A stretch of DNA of 14,724 nucleotides from Lachnospiraceae bacterium (GCA_016282215.1 JAEEKC010000123.1:1-14724), one strand, 5' to 3'. Positions 1-7,643 are shown, numbered from the stretch's first letter. The notes: a model not told the origin generated them from the letters alone. Made by a program: numbers and translations.

Positions 1-2
1 AT

Positions 3-251
3 GATGCGAAGATGGCGGATGAGGCGATGAAGGTGGCAGATGTGCTTAGAGGCCGCGGAAACAAGGTGATGTGCAGCCCTTACAGAACAGGGAAGAGCCT
101 TGATTTTTATGTGGAATACGGATATCGGAACAGGATCCAGAATCTCTATCATCTGACAACGGATGAGAAGATCCTTGTTTATGATCTTGCGGATGATTCA
201 CCGGACGGACTGCCGGTTGACAATTTGGATGTAAGGGAGTTTTTATCATGA
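3..251 (+). CDS. hisZ: ATP phosphoribosyltransferase regulatory subunit HisZ, C-terminal fragment
   Basis: The open frame runs in from the left edge of the window with no start and ends at TGA 249-251, so only about the last 82 residues are present. The fragment has the alpha/beta character of the C-terminal end of class II HisRS-like proteins (a helix around ADEAMKVADVLRGRG, then strands ending in ILVYDLADD). HisZ is a catalytically inactive histidyl-tRNA synthetase paralogue that pairs with the short form of HisG to make active, histidine-sensitive ATP phosphoribosyltransferase, the first enzyme of histidine synthesis. The assignment rests mainly on context: the stop codon overlaps the start of a short-form hisG in an ATGA arrangement, which implies translational coupling and equal amounts of both subunits. 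A true HisS is the less likely alternative. The upstream portion is needed for certainty. Confidence 0.72.
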   Translation, partial: DAKMADEAMKVADVLRGRGNKVMCSPYRTGKSLDFYVEYGYRNRIQNLYHLTTDEKILVYDLADDSPDGLPVDNLDVREFLS

Positions 252-898
252 GCCATGAATCGGAATACTTAACCTTTGCCCTCGGAAAGGGCAGGCTGGC
301 AAACAAAACACTGGAAATGCTCGAGCAGATCGGTATCACCTGCGAGGAGATGAAGGACAAGAGCAGCCGGAAACTCATCTTTGTGAACGAAGAACAGAAG
401 ATGCGTTTTTTCCTGGCCAAAGGTCCGGATGTACCCACTTATGTGGAATACGGCGTTGCAGATATCGGCGTTGTGGGCAAGGATACCATTTTGGAAGAGC
501 AGAGAAGAGCATACGAAGTGCTTGATCTGGGCTTTGGCAAATGCAGGATGTGTGTCTGCGGCCCGAAGGAAGCGAAGGAACTGCTGCAGCACCATGAGAG
601 GATCCGGGTTGCCAGCAAATATCCGAATATCGCGAAGGATTATTTTTACAATAAAAAATTCCAGACCGTGGATATCATCAAGCTTTCCGGTTCTGTGGAG
701 CTTGGTCCCATTGTTGGTCTGGCAGACGTGATCGTGGATATCGTGGAGACCGGCAGCACCCTGCATGAAAACGGGCTTGAGGTCCTCGAGGAAGTCTGTC
801 CGCTGTCGGCCCGCATGATCGTCAATCAGGTGAGCATGAAGATGAAATCCGAGCGGATCCGGGAGCTGATCATGAAACTGCGTGAACTTGAATTATGA
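248..898 (+). CDS. hisG: ATP phosphoribosyltransferase, short form (HisG)
   Basis: Condenses ATP with PRPP to give phosphoribosyl-ATP, the committed step of histidine synthesis, in the cytoplasm. At 216 residues it is the short form, which lacks the C-terminal ACT-like regulatory domain and depends on HisZ. Visible family motifs are LTFALGKGRL near the N terminus, LAKGPDVPTYVEYGVADIG (about residues 57-75), and the PRPP/phosphate loop ETGSTLHENGLEVLE starting at E167. The start is ATG 248, overlapping the hisZ stop, with an AGGGAG ribosome binding site at 234-239 and an 8-nt spacer. About 78 nt separate it from cmk, and I see no terminator there, so cmk may be cotranscribed. Confidence is high because of length, motifs and neighbour. 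Confidence 0.95.
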   Translation: MSHESEYLTFALGKGRLANKTLEMLEQIGITCEEMKDKSSRKLIFVNEEQKMRFFLAKGPDVPTYVEYGVADIGVVGKDTILEEQRRAYEVLDLGFGKCRMCVCGPKEAKELLQHHERIRVASKYPNIAKDYFYNKKFQTVDIIKLSGSVELGPIVGLADVIVDIVETGSTLHENGLEVLEEVCPLSARMIVNQVSMKMKSERIRELIMKLRELEL

Positions 899-964
899 GC
901 GTTTTGATGCGGATAGGTTAAAGTGAAAAATGAGAATACGGAGTCGATAAACGACGAAACATTC

Positions 965-970
965 AGGAGG
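965..970 (+). promoter_or_regulatory. Ribosome binding site fixing the cmk start
   Basis: AGGAGG at 965-970 lies 6 nt before ATG 977. This favours 977 over the in-frame GTG-type start near 923, whose extra 18 residues (rich in N, E and T) have no counterpart in the family. The next in-frame ATG, at 983, would have a 12-nt spacer and is less likely. Confidence 0.8.
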
Positions 971-976
971 AATACC

Positions 977-1636
977 ATGAGTATGAATATTGCCATTGAC
1001 GGACCTGCAGGCGCAGGGAAAAGCACCATCGCAAAACTGGTTGCAAAAAAGCAGGGTTATATCTATGTGGATACGGGTGCCATGTACCGCGCCATGGCGT
1101 TATATCTTCACAGACAGGGGATCGAGCCGACTGATCAGGCTGCAATCAGTGCGGCATGCGGGAAACCGGATATCTCTATCCGTTATGAGGATGGCACGCA
1201 GGTTGTCCTGCTGGACGGCGAAAATGTTAACGGGCTCATCAGAACCGAAGAAGTCAGCCGCATGGCGTCACTTTCTTCTGCAAATCCGGATGTGAGAAAG
1301 CGGCTTGTGGCGCTGCAGCAAAAACTCGCTGCGGAAACAGACGTGGTCATGGACGGCCGCGATATAGGAACGGTGGTATTGCCGGATGCGCAGGTTAAGG
1401 TTTACCTGACTGCATCGGTGGAGGAACGGGCGCGCCGCCGCTATGAAGAACAGAAAGCAAAAGGTCTGGATGTCGATATTGAGGAGATCAAAGCAGATAT
1501 CGAGCAGCGCGATCATCAGGATATGACGAGAGAAACATCGCCCCTCAGACAGGCCGATGACGCAGTATTAGTGGATTCTTCGGATATGACCATCGAAGAA
1601 GTGGCTGATAAGATCCTGTCATTATTACCCGCATAA
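977..1636 (+). CDS. cmk: Cytidylate kinase
   Basis: Phosphorylates CMP and dCMP with ATP, recycling nucleotides from RNA and lipid turnover. The 219-residue protein matches the usual 220-230 residues. It has the P-loop GPAGAGKST (K15), a substrate loop YVDTGAMYRAM (about 31-41), the DGRDIGTVV motif (about 126-134), an arginine-rich lid (RARRRYEEQ), and the C-terminal SPLRQADDAVLVDSS signature. It sits 27 nt before ispH and upstream of rpsA. Linkage of cmk with the S1 gene is widespread in bacteria, and cmk-ispH-rpsA is common in Clostridia. The plsC gene sometimes found in this cluster is absent. Start choice follows the AGGAGG site at 965-970. Confidence 0.95.
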   Translation: MSMNIAIDGPAGAGKSTIAKLVAKKQGYIYVDTGAMYRAMALYLHRQGIEPTDQAAISAACGKPDISIRYEDGTQVVLLDGENVNGLIRTEEVSRMASLSSANPDVRKRLVALQQKLAAETDVVMDGRDIGTVVLPDAQVKVYLTASVEERARRRYEEQKAKGLDVDIEEIKADIEQRDHQDMTRETSPLRQADDAVLVDSSDMTIEEVADKILSLLPA

Positions 1637-1663
1637 ACAAAACGATTCGGAGTTATTATATCC

Positions 1664-2599
1664 ATGGAAGTCATTCTTGCCAAAACCGCCGGATTCTGCT
1701 TTGGCGTAAAACGTGCCGTCGATCTGGTTTATGAGAAAATTGAAGAGCAGGAAAAGGCCTTTGCTGCGACGGGCACGAAAAAGCGCATTTTTACTTTAGG
1801 GCCTATCATCCATAACGAGACCGTAGTTTCGGAACTGGAAGATAAAGGCGTGTGTGTGCTGGATGAACAGCCGGATGGTTTTTATGTACAGCAAAGATCG
1901 CCCGGTGGTGAAACAGAGCGGATCCGTATCCCGGAGACGGAACTGGCGGACTGCATCATCATCATCCGTTCCCATGGCATCACGAAGGAAACTTTTGAAA
2001 AGCTCCAAAGCACAGGAGCTGAAATAGCGGACGCCACTTGTCCCTTTGTCAAAAAGATCCACAGGATTGTGAAAGAAGAAAGCGAAAACGGCAGGCAGGT
2101 TGTGGTGATCGGAGATGCGGATCATCCCGAGGTACAGGGCATTATCAGCTACAGTAAACAGGCGCCGATCGTCATCGGGAACAGGGAATCGGCAGAAGAA
2201 ATGCCGCCCGGAAATGGAACAAAGATCGCAATTGTATCCCAAACGACATACAATTACAATAAATTTCAAGAATTAGTTGAAATTTTGACAAAAAAAGCGT
2301 ATGATATATCTTGTGTGAATACAATCTGTCATGCGACCAGCGAGCGTCAGCAGGAGGCGCGGAGCATAGCGCAGCAGGTGGATTGTATGATCGTGATAGG
2401 CGGTACTCATTCTTCCAATTCGCGAAAACTCTTCGAGATTTGCGGCAGGGAATGTGAGAACACTTACTTTATCCAGACACCAGGTGACTTGCATTTAGAC
2501 TTACCTAAATCAGTGAGATCGGTGGGAATTACCGCCGGGGCGTCCACCCCAAACAATATTATTGAGGAGGTTCAAAATCATGTCAGAACAATCTTTTGA
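1664..2599 (+). CDS. ispH: 4-hydroxy-3-methylbut-2-enyl diphosphate reductase
   Basis: Last enzyme of the MEP isoprenoid pathway; it reduces HMBPP to IPP and DMAPP using an iron-sulfur cluster. The three cluster cysteines are C12 (AGFCFGVKRA), C126 (DATCPFV) and C222 (NTICHATSERQ). The substrate-binding histidines H50 (LGPIIHNE), H104 (RSHGI) and H154 (DHPEVQG), the catalytic E156, and the SSNSRKL and GITAGASTP motifs are all present, so it should be active. The 311 residues are slightly long. The segment between about residues 64 and 98 seems some 20 residues longer than the short loop I expect there. In many Clostridia this protein is fused to ribosomal protein S1. Here it stops at TGA 2597-2599, 20 nt inside the S1 gene, and its last codons carry the S1 ribosome binding site. 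Confidence 0.95.
   Translation: MEVILAKTAGFCFGVKRAVDLVYEKIEEQEKAFAATGTKKRIFTLGPIIHNETVVSELEDKGVCVLDEQPDGFYVQQRSPGGETERIRIPETELADCIIIIRSHGITKETFEKLQSTGAEIADATCPFVKKIHRIVKEESENGRQVVVIGDADHPEVQGIISYSKQAPIVIGNRESAEEMPPGNGTKIAIVSQTTYNYNKFQELVEILTKKAYDISCVNTICHATSERQQEARSIAQQVDCMIVIGGTHSSNSRKLFEICGRECENTYFIQTPGDLHLDLPKSVRSVGITAGASTPNNIIEEVQNHVRTIF
2564..2570 (+). promoter_or_regulatory. Ribosome binding site of rpsA inside ispH
   Basis: GAGGAGG at 2564-2570 lies 9 nt before ATG 2580 and at the same time encodes Glu-Glu of IspH. It decides the S1 start: an earlier in-frame TTG at 2562 overlaps the site and cannot use it. Its position within ispH implies that S1 initiation occurs on mRNA being translated for IspH. 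Confidence 0.85.
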
Positions 2600-3734
2600 A
2601 CAATTATTGGACGAATCTTTTAAGACAATTCATAATGGAGAGGTAGTTGAAGGTACAGTCATCGATGTGAAACCCGAAGAAGCCGTACTGAACATCGGAT
2701 ACAAGTCCGACGGCATCCTGAGCCGCAGCGAATACACCAATGACAACAGCGCCGATCTGACGACACTCCTGCATGAAGGCGACAAGATCGAGGTGAAGGT
2801 GATCCGCGTAAACGACAGTGAAGGCCAGGTCATCCTGTCCTACAAGAGACTGGCTGCAGAAAAGGGCAGCAAACGCCTGAAAGAAGCAAACGAGACCGGC
2901 GAGATCATCAAAGCTAAAGTATCTCAGGTACTCAACGGCGGTCTTTCGGTTGTTGTGGACGAGGTTCGCGTATTTATTCCTGCAAGCCTTGTTTCCAACG
3001 TGTTTGAAAAAGATTTGAGCAAGTATGCGGATACTGAGATCGAGTTCCGCGTTATCGAGTACGATCCCAAGAAGCGTCGCTGCATCGGCGATCGCAAGCA
3101 GGTTCTGGTTGAGCAGAAGGCTCAGGCTATGAAAGAACTGTTTGAGCGCATCCACGAAGGTGATGTGGTAGAAGGTACCGTAAAGAACATCACAGATTTC
3201 GGCGCATTCGTAGATCTCGGCGGAGCAGACGGACTTCTGCATATATCCGAGATGAGCTGGGGTCATGTTGAGAATCCCAAGAAAGTATTCAAAGTTGGCC
3301 AGAAGCTGAATGTCCTGATCAAGAATATCGGCGACAACAAGATCGGACTTTCCCTGAAGTTTGCAGACACCAATCCCTGGAAGGATGCCGAAAATAAGTT
3401 TGCAGTCGGCAACGTTGTAAAAGGTAAGGTTGCCCGCATGACTGACTTTGGCGCATTCATCGAGCTTGAGCCGGGTGTTGACGCACTGCTTCATGTTTCC
3501 CAGATTTCCAAGGATCGTATCGGCAAACCGTCAGATGTGCTTTCGGTTGGTCAGGAAGTAGAAGCAAAAGTAGTTGACTTCAATGCTGATGATCACAAGA
3601 TCAGCCTTTCCATGAAGGCGCTTCTTGCACCGGAAAAAGCACCCGAAGCAGTAGAAGAATCTGATGCTGATGTGGTTTCTGTTGATATCGATGCAGTGAT
3701 CGCAGCAGGCGAAGATGAAGGCGACGACGAATAA
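2580..3734 (+). CDS. rpsA: 30S ribosomal protein S1 (four S1 domains)
   Basis: Binds mRNA and, in many bacteria, helps deliver it to the 30S subunit. The 384-residue protein has four S1 (OB-fold) domains at about residues 20-92, 107-175, 194-263 and 277-346. Domains 3 and 4 are the most canonical (TDFGAFVDLGGADGLLHIS and TDFGAFIELEPGVDALLHVS). A strongly acidic tail follows (about 350-384, ending GEDEGDDE). The four-domain form is typical of Firmicutes; proteobacterial S1 has six. It is the last gene of the cmk-ispH-rpsA group and overlaps ispH by 20 nt in the +1 frame. In related genomes the two are often one polypeptide, so independence here is notable. A strong terminator follows 16 nt after the stop. 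Confidence 0.93.
   Translation: MSEQSFEQLLDESFKTIHNGEVVEGTVIDVKPEEAVLNIGYKSDGILSRSEYTNDNSADLTTLLHEGDKIEVKVIRVNDSEGQVILSYKRLAAEKGSKRLKEANETGEIIKAKVSQVLNGGLSVVVDEVRVFIPASLVSNVFEKDLSKYADTEIEFRVIEYDPKKRRCIGDRKQVLVEQKAQAMKELFERIHEGDVVEGTVKNITDFGAFVDLGGADGLLHISEMSWGHVENPKKVFKVGQKLNVLIKNIGDNKIGLSLKFADTNPWKDAENKFAVGNVVKGKVARMTDFGAFIELEPGVDALLHVSQISKDRIGKPSDVLSVGQEVEAKVVDFNADDHKISLSMKALLAPEKAPEAVEESDADVVSVDIDAVIAAGEDEGDDE
2594..2600 (+). other. Possible +1 slip site at the ispH stop codon
   Basis: The ispH frame ends UUU UGA A. A +1 slip of the Phe tRNA from UUU to the overlapping UUU would re-pair perfectly and continue as GAA CAA UUA, which is exactly the rpsA frame (Phe-Glu-Gln-Leu). This resembles the RF2 CUU-UGA recoding site, but the AGGAGG here is 23 nt upstream of the UUU instead of about 3 nt. 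It is a hypothesis only; ordinary translational coupling explains the overlap equally well. Confidence 0.2.
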
Positions 3735-3750
3735 TCTGAAATAATGAAAA

Positions 3751-3790
3751 GGCGATCTTTGCGTGATATCCATGCAAGGTCGCCTTTTTT
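3751..3790 (+). terminator. Intrinsic terminator after rpsA
   Basis: GGCGATCTTTGC pairs with GCAAGGTCGCC (one bulged U and one G-U pair) around a loop at about 3763-3774, followed by a run of six T at 3785-3790. A-rich sequence before the stem (AAAA, 3747-3750) pairs with part of the T run. It ends the hisZ-to-rpsA group and lies only 37 nt before the cheR start. Confidence 0.9.
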
Positions 3791-3827
3791 CGTTATATTT
3801 TTTTAATGGATTAGGGGTATGAGTTAT

Positions 3828-4610
3828 ATGGCGCTGTTTGACTATGAATGGTTCAAAAAAGCCGTTTATGAAATGACCAAGATCGATCTGAATGCTTATA
3901 AAGAAAAGCAGATGAAACGAAGGATCGATACATTGATCTCTAAAAATGGTATCACAGGTTACGATAATTATGTACAGCTTTTGAAATCCAATAAAGAAAA
4001 GTTCGATGAATTTGTCAATTATCTGACCATCAATGTTTCTGAGTTCTACAGAAATCCCGAGCAATGGCAATTTATGGATAAAGACGTGATCCCTGAGCTG
4101 ATCAAACGGTTCGGTTCAAGGGGCCTTCGCATCTGGTCAGCTGCGTGTTCGACCGGAGATGAGCCTTATTCCCTGGTGATGGCATTTTCACGTCATATGC
4201 CGCTGAGCCAGATCAAGATCTATGCAACGGATATCGATAAACAGGTGATCGAAAAAGCGAAGGTCGGGCTTTATAACGAGAAGAGCATAGCGGCGGTACC
4301 GGATGATCTGAAACGAAAATACTTTACAAAAGTCGGTCCGTCTTATCAGATTTCCAATGAGATCAAATCACGGGTGGAGTTTCAGCAGCATAATCTTTTA
4401 AAGGACCCATATCCGAAAGATTATCATCTGATCGTATGCCGGAATGTTTTGATCTACTTTACAGAAGAAGCAAAAGCCGATATCTTTAAGAAATTTTCGG
4501 ATTCGTTAACGAAAGACGGTTATCTGTTCATCGGAAGCACCGAACAGATCATAACATACAGAGAGATAGGATTTGTCAGAAAAAATTCTTTCTTTTACGG
4601 AAAAACCTGA
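3828..4610 (+). CDS. cheR: CheR-type chemoreceptor methyltransferase
   Basis: Transfers methyl groups from S-adenosylmethionine to glutamates of chemoreceptors, setting sensory adaptation. The N-terminal all-helical CheR domain is visible (KEKQMKRRIDTL, then NYLTINVSEFYRNPEQW, the family's TxNxxxFxR region). The Rossmann methyltransferase domain has the SAM motif SAACSTGDEPYS (about residues 104-115), the acidic strand IYATDID, and the late motif LIVCRNVLIYF. I chose ATG 3828 (260 residues) because the AGGGG at 3813-3817 is 10 nt upstream. ATG 3819, three residues earlier, would leave a spacer of only 1 nt. It is followed after 15 nt by a chemoreceptor gene, its probable substrate. There is no room for a normal promoter between the rpsA terminator and this start. 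Confidence 0.93.
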   Translation: MALFDYEWFKKAVYEMTKIDLNAYKEKQMKRRIDTLISKNGITGYDNYVQLLKSNKEKFDEFVNYLTINVSEFYRNPEQWQFMDKDVIPELIKRFGSRGLRIWSAACSTGDEPYSLVMAFSRHMPLSQIKIYATDIDKQVIEKAKVGLYNEKSIAAVPDDLKRKYFTKVGPSYQISNEIKSRVEFQQHNLLKDPYPKDYHLIVCRNVLIYFTEEAKADIFKKFSDSLTKDGYLFIGSTEQIITYREIGFVRKNSFFYGKT

Positions 4611-4625
4611 TAGGGGGGGAGCCTT

Positions 4626-6341
4626 ATGTTGAAAAAGTTGAGTGTTCGCGGAAAACTGTTATTGGATGTGGTGCCTTTAGCCTCGATGATCCTCATTTTG
4701 ATCATTTTGATGGGGACGGGGGAAATGTTTGTCCTGAATAAGGCAAAGAACACCTATTATGATGAGCTGAAAACACTGACCGATAAACTGATCACCGCTG
4801 ACCGTGATTTCTATCAGGCAATGCTTGCATTAGAAGAAATTGCCATCAACAATAAACGCGGAGATATGGCGGCTGTTGAAAAGAACAGAGAAAGCCTGGC
4901 AGAAAACGCTCAACAGGTGGTAGACGGAATCGATGCGATCGAGGCCATATTGCTTACGGATGAATATCTGTACAAAACCTACCGGATGGAAGGGAATGAA
5001 AACAGCTGTCAGGACATGATCACCTCGACAAGGGAAAACTATGTAAAGTGGAAAGAAGCAGCTGACAGAGAAAACATGGATGAAGCGGCTGACCTGTTTG
5101 CAAATGCCAGGGCCGGTCTGAATGATATGGAGGATGTACTCGGAGAATATGCCGTTTATCAGGATGAACAGCTGCAGAATTATATTAAATCATCTTTGAT
5201 CATTACGATTTTGATCATGGTGGTTGTGATCGTCATCCTGACACTGCTGACGATCTATATTCTTCGCTATATCAGGCTCTCGATTGAAAAGATCAATGCT
5301 TCTGTCAGTGCGTTGGCAGACGGGCGGTTTATCCCGCTGAATGAAGAGGAGCTGCATCACGATGAGATCGGAAATATGGGGCGTGCAGCCAATTCCGTCA
5401 TCGGCAGACTGAGCGATATCATTGGTGATATCAAATCCGCTGTTGAAACGGTGGACCGTTCTTCATCGGAACTGGCCGATACGGCTGAACAGATCTCCAG
5501 CACAACGGACGGTATCTCAGAGGCAGTAAATGGTATCTCACAGGGCGCTGTACAGCAGGCTGAGGAGATTCAAAATGCTAACGTGAATGTAGACAAGATC
5601 GCTGAGGCGGTAGTCGATGTTATGGATCATACATTGGAGCTTAACGGTACGGCTTCCAGCATGAGTGAAGATAGCAAGAAGGCTGCGGATGAACTTGATA
5701 AACTCGGAACCAGTTCCCGTGAGATGAGCGAACGGATCGGCGAGATCGCAAGCAGGATCAATGCAACCAGCGCAGCCGTTAACAGTATCAATGAAAAAGT
5801 GGCAGCGATCACAAGCATCGCTACGCAGACAAATCTCCTTGCACTGAACGCTTCCATAGAGGCAGCGAGAGCCGGAGAAGCAGGAAGAGGATTTGCGGTT
5901 GTGGCAGAAGAGATCGGTAAATTAGCAGATGATTCGGCAAACAGTGCGGCACAGATCCGCGAACAGATGGAAGCCCTTGTAAGTGAGTCCCAGGCTGCCG
6001 TTCAGACAGCAGATGAAGTACAAAAGAGTAATACCACGCAGCAGGAAGTGATCAGTAATACGGTGGACAGCATTTCCAAACTGATCGCAGCCATTGAAAC
6101 AACCGTCAGTGGTGTCGGCAGCATTGACGCAAGCGCACGTGACTGCCAGTCTTCTAAAGACGTTGTGGTAGACGTGATGTCATCCCTTTCAGCCATTTCG
6201 GAAGAGAATGCAGCTTCTACACAGGAGACAAACGCTTCCATGGAAGAACTTGCGTCAACGGTAGCCATCCTGGCCCAGTCTGCTGAAGACCTGAAAGTAT
6301 TGGCAGGACATCTCGCTGATGATGTGGCATTCTTCAAATGA
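4626..6341 (+). CDS. Methyl-accepting chemotaxis protein
   Basis: Transmembrane chemoreceptor that passes ligand signals to CheA/CheW. The 571 residues contain TM1 (about 10-34), a mostly helical extracellular sensor of about 150 residues that looks like a four-helix bundle, TM2 (about 190-213), a HAMP linker (about 213-268, with the HHDEIGNMGRAANSV segment), and a long coiled-coil signalling domain. The nearly invariant hairpin tip is at about 397-445 (ATQTNLLALNASIEAARAG, then RGFAVVAEEIGKLADDS). A Glu pair at E526-E527 in SAISEENAA fits the methylation-site consensus. The C terminus (ADDVAFFK) lacks an NWETF-like CheR tether. The start has a strong G-rich ribosome binding site (4612-4620). 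The ligand cannot be told from sequence. The last 8 nt overlap the convergent gene on the other strand. Confidence 0.95.
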   Translation: MLKKLSVRGKLLLDVVPLASMILILIILMGTGEMFVLNKAKNTYYDELKTLTDKLITADRDFYQAMLALEEIAINNKRGDMAAVEKNRESLAENAQQVVDGIDAIEAILLTDEYLYKTYRMEGNENSCQDMITSTRENYVKWKEAADRENMDEAADLFANARAGLNDMEDVLGEYAVYQDEQLQNYIKSSLIITILIMVVVIVILTLLTIYILRYIRLSIEKINASVSALADGRFIPLNEEELHHDEIGNMGRAANSVIGRLSDIIGDIKSAVETVDRSSSELADTAEQISSTTDGISEAVNGISQGAVQQAEEIQNANVNVDKIAEAVVDVMDHTLELNGTASSMSEDSKKAADELDKLGTSSREMSERIGEIASRINATSAAVNSINEKVAAITSIATQTNLLALNASIEAARAGEAGRGFAVVAEEIGKLADDSANSAAQIREQMEALVSESQAAVQTADEVQKSNTTQQEVISNTVDSISKLIAAIETTVSGVGSIDASARDCQSSKDVVVDVMSSLSAISEENAASTQETNASMEELASTVAILAQSAEDLKVLAGHLADDVAFFK

Positions 6342-7572
6342 TCTGATACTTAAAAAAACGGCTCGCAATTTTTTGCGAGCTGCTTTTTTTGTTTCCACCA
6401 CTCTTTGTCGCATTATGATACATATAATCACAGCTATGGATCGCATATTGATGCAGCATTTCCGGTGAGTGCTTCAACTCATCTGTCAGTTCAAAATAGA
6501 GCTGCGGCTTATCATAAGACTGCCGGAAGATCGGCTCAAACATCAGATCAAACTCAGGCAGGAATTGCCCTTCTTTTCTGGTATAACAGTTTTGCGCTGT
6601 CGCCTGCACTCTGTGCTCCGGCGATACAAAAGACGCCACGGATTTGTGCAGTGCGGTATCTTCATCCGGAAGATAATAGTATTCCTTGAAGTTCCCGTAG
6701 AAGTATTTCAGCTCACCCTCAGTAATGGGAATATCAAGCGTCAGTTCCGTGCCTTCCACAGCAAGACGGATCCCCTTTTTCATTACCACGAGAGGTTTCG
6801 GCGGCGCACTGATCAGACGCAGACGCATCAAAAGAAAGAGATGGACCGCACCTGTGGGCTCAGTCACTTTCTTGGCTGAGATCCTTGTGATCTTATTCGG
6901 CTGCAGGAAGATATCGGCGTAAGATAAAAGTGAGATCAAAGAGAGCATGCCGCGCATATCATCCGCATTATGCAAAAGCAGAAGTTTCAGTTTCTGGTCG
7001 GCCTGTTTTTTCAGCAAGGCCGTTTCTTCAAAACCGCCAAGAGCGTTTTGCTTTTCAAGGCGGACGGCATCTGCAACATATTCGCGGTAAACGTTGATCA
7101 GCTCACCGCCGTTATACCTGTCTTCCCTGTTGATATCCAGGAACTGCTCCATGGTTTTCTGTTTGAGATTGTCTACCCGCAGGATCTGCTTATAGGGCAT
7201 GATCCTTTTATAGATATCAACGCCTTCCATGGTATCGAATGGCTGCTCATGACCGTAGGATGAGCATTTGTGTTTCAGATAAGGAATATCGAAATTGTTT
7301 CCGTTATAATGAATGAGAACCTGTTTTTTCCTGCAAAGCTCTAAAAATGCAGATAAGACATTATCTTCATCGTCAGGTTTTTCAGCGAAATACTGGATCA
7401 GTTTCAGCTGCCTTCCTTCGCAGACGATACACCCGATCAGATACAGAACGGAAGACCTTGCCGCAAATCCTGTGGTCTCGATATCCATGAAGAGGATTTT
7501 TTCCGGATCGGCGATCAGATTCAGATCATATGTACACATTTTCGCATCAAGCGTTTCTTCAATGACTTTCAA
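6334..7572 (-). CDS. YprB-like RNase H-fold exonuclease (DEDD superfamily)
   Basis: Predicted 3'-5' exonuclease of the RNase_H_2/YprB family; substrate unknown. Of 412 residues, about 25-220 form the nuclease domain: Exo I ILFMDIETTG (D30, E32), Exo II LIHYNGNNFDIPYL (D95), and Exo III LLLLHNADDMRGM (H201 and D205, an H-x3-D spacing). The acidic residues expected for two metal ions are present. Residues 230-412 are a divergent C-terminal region that I cannot assign. The start is TTG 7572, supported by AAAAGGAG 7 nt upstream; the first ATG, 11 codons in, has no such site. The last seven codons, including stop, lie beyond or within the terminator shared with the chemoreceptor gene, and the ends of the two genes overlap by 8 nt. 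The usual helicase partner YprA is not adjacent. Confidence 0.85.
   Translation of the reverse strand: MKVIEETLDAKMCTYDLNLIADPEKILFMDIETTGFAARSSVLYLIGCIVCEGRQLKLIQYFAEKPDDEDNVLSAFLELCRKKQVLIHYNGNNFDIPYLKHKCSSYGHEQPFDTMEGVDIYKRIMPYKQILRVDNLKQKTMEQFLDINREDRYNGGELINVYREYVADAVRLEKQNALGGFEETALLKKQADQKLKLLLLHNADDMRGMLSLISLLSYADIFLQPNKITRISAKKVTEPTGAVHLFLLMRLRLISAPPKPLVVMKKGIRLAVEGTELTLDIPITEGELKYFYGNFKEYYYLPDEDTALHKSVASFVSPEHRVQATAQNCYTRKEGQFLPEFDLMFEPIFRQSYDKPQLYFELTDELKHSPEMLHQYAIHSCDYMYHNATKSGGNKKSSSQKIASRFFKYQII
6352..6390. terminator. Bidirectional intrinsic terminator, partly inside the minus-strand gene
   Basis: Perfect 8-bp stem GCTCGCAA (6361-6368) / TTGCGAGC (6373-6380) with a TTTT loop, T7 downstream on the plus strand (6384-6390) and A7 upstream (6352-6358), which gives U7 in a minus-strand transcript. 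It lies 10 nt after the chemoreceptor stop. On the minus strand it is within the coding sequence, 18 nt short of the stop codon at 6334-6336. Confidence 0.9.
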
Positions 7573-7579
7573 TGGTAAA

Positions 7580-7587
7580 CTCCTTTT
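7580..7587 (-). promoter_or_regulatory. Ribosome binding site supporting a TTG start
   Basis: AAAAGGAG on the minus strand, 7 nt upstream of TTG 7572-7570. It is the reason for choosing the rare start codon over the internal ATG of codon 12, and the rare start may keep expression of this nuclease low. Confidence 0.8.
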
Positions 7588-7614
7588 GTGGCTGAACCGG
7601 TAATTTACTAATCA

Positions 7615-7643
7615 AATGTACCATATCTTGTGCAAAAAAGCAA
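7615..7643 (-). promoter_or_regulatory. Candidate promoter of the YprB-like gene
   Basis: On the minus strand TTGCTT (7643-7638) and TACATT (7620-7615) are separated by 17 nt, a sigma-A-like arrangement about 40 nt upstream of the TTG start. The match is moderate. Confidence 0.45.

Noticed and set aside
899..976. Promoter between hisG and cmk
   Set aside because: TTGATG near 904 has no -10 box at 16-18 nt; the evidence is too weak to call.
2604..3494. Long 296-codon open frame on the minus strand
   Set aside because: Entirely antisense to rpsA with its four clear S1 domains; no ribosome binding site and Cys/Leu-rich unstructured sequence. It is an artefact of the codon use of rpsA.
6405..6922. 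Several short plus-strand frames
   Set aside because: Antisense to the YprB-like nuclease, whose catalytic motifs and ribosome binding site are clear.
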